Of a DNA stretch of 12,691 nt, positions 10,019-12,691 are shown in pieces. Below the pieces are notes generated by a model that had not been told where the DNA came from, ran no database searches, and saw only the letters and a list, made by a program, of their open reading frames with translations. This DNA is from Cymbomonas tetramitiformis (Eukaryota > Chlorophyta > Pyramimonadophyceae > Pyramimonadales > Pyramimonadaceae): assembly GCA_001247695.2 (NCBI GenBank), contig LGRX02015847.1, positions 5,724-18,414 on the forward strand, in the 5' to 3' direction. Position 1 is the first letter of the stretch, and each line of letters starts with the position of its first letter. The position numbers were made by a program, and so were the translations under genes.

Positions 10019-10819
10019 GTACAAACGGTCATTCGAAAAAATGACGGAGATTTTAGCAACGGAGCCGCGGGATCGGAAATTCAGGGTTTGGGCATCACTT
10101 CGTGACCGCAAAAATCATTTTTTCCGCTCGGGGTCTTTTCAGACCTACTGGTATGCGTCTAAGGAAGCATATCGGTAGGTGTATGCTGTTCAGTTGTTGT
10201 AAAGTTGCAAGAACTGAAGCAAATCTTAGAATTGCGTGTGATTTGGTTCGCTCAACCCTCCGAACGCTCAATCGAGCATCCGCTATACCCCACCCGCTCG
10301 TGGGGTATATCGGATGAGTGCAATCGATGCGCAAGTGCCTCAGCATTCCAAAACCGTACCTATTTTGTTAATACGGGCAGCGAGGCGAAAGTTATAGGGG
10401 CGAATCCCTGGGCGAATCCCTTTTTACGTGAAAACATATATCCCGCAACCGGGCGCAAGTAGCCCGCTTGAGTGGATTCTGAAAATGTAAAGAATGCGTT
10501 AGCTGATCCTCAGATTGTTGGTACCTACTTGGTACTAACAGTCTTGGTATCATCACTTGATGCATACACATGCTTAGTACCATGTTTTTCATGTAATATA
10601 CACGGTCAAACAAGCAGTGAGACTCAGCCCGTAAGTTTTGCGAGAGAGGAATAAACGCTTACTCAGCGAAGAAAAACCAGAACGGCAAAATCGGGAAAAT
10701 CGAACGACTGAAATTCGCGATCTGCCATCGTGGACGATTTCTGAACCGTTCCCCGATTTATAGCTCCGTTGCATTCAGGAGGGCCATTCTCCGTCATTTT
10801 TTCGAATGAGCGTTTGTAC
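10019..10819. repeat. Inverted pair of 32-bp repeats enclosing 737 bp
   Basis: 10019-10050 and the reverse complement of 10788-10819 agree in 31 of 32 bases (core TCATTCGAAAAAATGACGG). A second matching block, GCAACGGAGC, lies inside each arm (10056-10065; 10763-10772) at different distances, showing indels. No transposase frame lies between them. This may be a non-autonomous DNA transposon or two dispersed repeats in opposite orientation. Read outside-in, both arms carry YKRSFEKMTE. Confidence 0.75.
10278..10315. repeat. Hairpin, 15-bp arms with one mismatch
   Basis: Left arm 10278-10292 (ATCCGCTATACCCCA) pairs with 10301-10315 (TGGGGTATATCGGAT) across an 8-nt loop. It lies inside the 737-bp segment between the inverted repeats. 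Confidence 0.85.
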
Positions 10820-11418
<599 letters not shown>

Positions 11419-11458
11419 GCTGCTTGTGATGGTGCCCCAGAGCATCCTACAAGACCAC

Positions 11459-11476
11459 TGGTGTTTCCCAACACCA
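11459..11476 (+). promoter_or_regulatory. Histone-type 3' stem-loop
   Basis: TGGTGTT, loop TCCC, AACACCA: a 7-bp perfect stem with a 4-nt loop, of which the inner 6 bp (GGTGTT/AACACC) match the size and the GG...CC ends of the conserved stem-loop at the 3' end of replication-dependent histone mRNAs, followed by ACC as in the usual flank. It begins 41 nt after the H4 stop, the expected range. The loop is UCCC rather than the usual UUUC-type, so binding by SLBP is inferred from shape and position. Confidence 0.72.
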
Positions 11477-11499
11477 CCTTCCCTTGATCTATTGACTCC

Positions 11500-12425
11500 T
11501 CTAACCTTGTCTGCGATCTTCTGGAGGGTTATTTCAAATATATAATGGAACATCTGCCTGTGCGTTGAAGCCGTGACGCTCACTGGTCACACAGCGCCGC
11601 TTCTTGCCCGGAGCAAACCTTGAACCATGAGGAGCTTGTTTCCTCTGTCACCCTCAACTCGTAGCTGTAAGCTAGCGTGGGGCCTTACATGAACGATCTC
11701 TCAGTGCTTACACCGGTGGTTCAGGTGCGCGGCTTCGCACGAGCTCACAACGGTGTCCGCGACTTCTGGAACTAGTTGCGGTTACCTAAGCTGCTTGGTT
11801 GCAAATAACTGCATGTCGATGGTATGCTGTTTGAGGCGATTCCCATCTTGGTGCAAGACACTTCGCTGACGCCGCTTGCGTTTCTGCAAAAGGTCTTTGT
11901 TTGCTGAAGGTTCAACCCTGAAGTCGTCACAGTCTTAATCCCTCTCACCACCTGTTTAGTTTTTATGCTACCACAAACGCGGTCCTTGTTGCCCCCACGC
12001 TTCCGTCGCCTACTCCTATGTGAATGTCAACCAGCAGTAAGTGGCAAGCGAGGCGATATAGTTTGGTAGCAGGAATATCCGATAAGTGGTAGATGGAAGC
12101 AACAACCTTGAGTGCCCGAAACACCGTCCGGTACGGGCACACCTCCTCAGTCGCATTTAACTTTTGGCCGTCATATCGTCACAGGGGGTTGGCTTCCGTT
12201 TATCAAGATCGACGCACTGAAGCTGGACGACGTCGCAATAACCGTTACTGAGTTACTGAGGGCGATCGCAGACCATGAGGGCTAAGCATCCCCCCAAACA
12301 AGCATCTATTCACGAGGAACGTATCCACCAGCCGTTCCGCCGCAGAATTTGTCTCCTACCTTCCATCTCTGTCCACGGAGAGCACTGGAGTGAGGCGTCC
12401 CCTGGTGCTTGGCACCGGCGAATAT
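11500..12425 (+). other. No confident gene; possible decayed reading frame
   Basis: In one plus-strand frame (codons starting at 11611) protein-like stretches alternate with stops: LNHEELVSSVTLNS, PYMNDLSVLTPVVQVRGFAR, MLFEAIPILVQDTSLTPLAF, and near 12184-12282 GWLPFIKIDALKLDDVAITV followed by TELLRAIADHEG and a stop. The last could be a terminal exon after TCGTCACAG (12176-12184). The stop density is only a little below chance, so a pseudogene is a suspicion, not a finding. No family recognised. Confidence 0.2.
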
Positions 12426-12588
12426 TCAAAGTGGCTTAAGCAGCGCCTCTCGCAGTTCGTGGTCGAATGACAACGCGTGCCACAGGTTGACCTCGAAGAT
12501 GCCGCCTCCTGTTGGATACCCGCCGCCATACTTCCGCTTCCTAGCCGCCTTTTCCCCACTTTCGCTTCCAGCGTGGTTGAAGAGAGTG
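12426..12588 (-). CDS. Possible last exon of an unidentified minus-strand gene
   Basis: After a pyrimidine-rich acceptor, TTCTCGTTCTCTCCACTAG (12607-12589), a 53-residue frame runs to a TGA at 12426. It reads TLFNHAGSESGEKAARKRKY, a glycine-rich GGGYPTGGG, then IFEVNLWHALSFDHELREAL ending LLKPL. Codon choice (CTG, GAG, GTC, AAC) looks coding and the basic KAARKRK patch could be a nuclear signal. The gene would extend beyond the window end. The overlapping plus-strand frame 12409-12627 and a second minus-strand frame compete with it. An A/T-rich TATAAAT lies on the minus strand near 12674. Confidence 0.3.
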
Positions 12589-12691
12589 CTAGTGGAGAGA
12601 ACGAGAACTTTAAGAGAAGGACTTTAGCTATTTGTTATTGTTAATCTTGCTTGCCACCACGCATCGTGCAATTTATAATAAGCGACATAGG

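Overview
The window is eukaryotic nuclear DNA. It holds a canonical intronless histone H4 gene, a split gene with GT-AG introns, long tandem arrays and inverted repeats. No bacterial operon, Shine-Dalgarno pattern, rRNA or tRNA was seen. A protist or alga is most likely. H4 has V60 with R77 (plants usually I60/R77, animals V60/K77). RNase-inhibitor-type leucine-rich repeats (LRRs) encoded one per exon are known from brown-algal receptor-like genes, so a stramenopile or other alga is my best guess. The lineage is not proven.

Layout: (1) 1-1645 is a 25-bp minisatellite with a NotI site in nearly every unit; bases 1-1125 are 45 units without one indel. (2) 1833-9513 on the minus strand is best read as one split gene. 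An F-box-like first exon (9271-9513) and a longer LRR exon (8414-8798) are followed by single-LRR exons at 7968-8051, 4086-4172, 3304-3390, 2351-2437 and 1991-2077 (the last possibly open to a stop at 1833). The last four LRR exons are exactly 87 nt and the first is 84 nt; all introns after exon 2 are phase 1. Joined, the model gives 405 codons plus stop. Its introns hold most of the other structure: a 50-bp tandem repeat (8220-8374), a 48-bp minisatellite (about 6990-7732), and a duplicated module from which that minisatellite seems to have grown. (3) 9514-11106 is intergenic, with a 16-bp-arm palindrome, a second hairpin and a 32-bp inverted pair 737 bp apart. (4) 11107-11418 is histone H4 on the plus strand, followed 41 nt after the stop by a stem-loop shaped like the 3' processing signal of replication-dependent histone mRNAs, with an atypical loop. 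(5) 11500-12691 has no confident gene; a possible last exon of a minus-strand gene lies at 12426-12588 and a possibly decayed plus-strand reading frame at 11611-12282.

The most interesting structure is the exon-modular F-box/LRR gene. Equal-length, symmetric-phase exons can be added, lost or swapped without breaking the frame, and one exon tail is already duplicated. All splice sites are read by eye and need transcript support.
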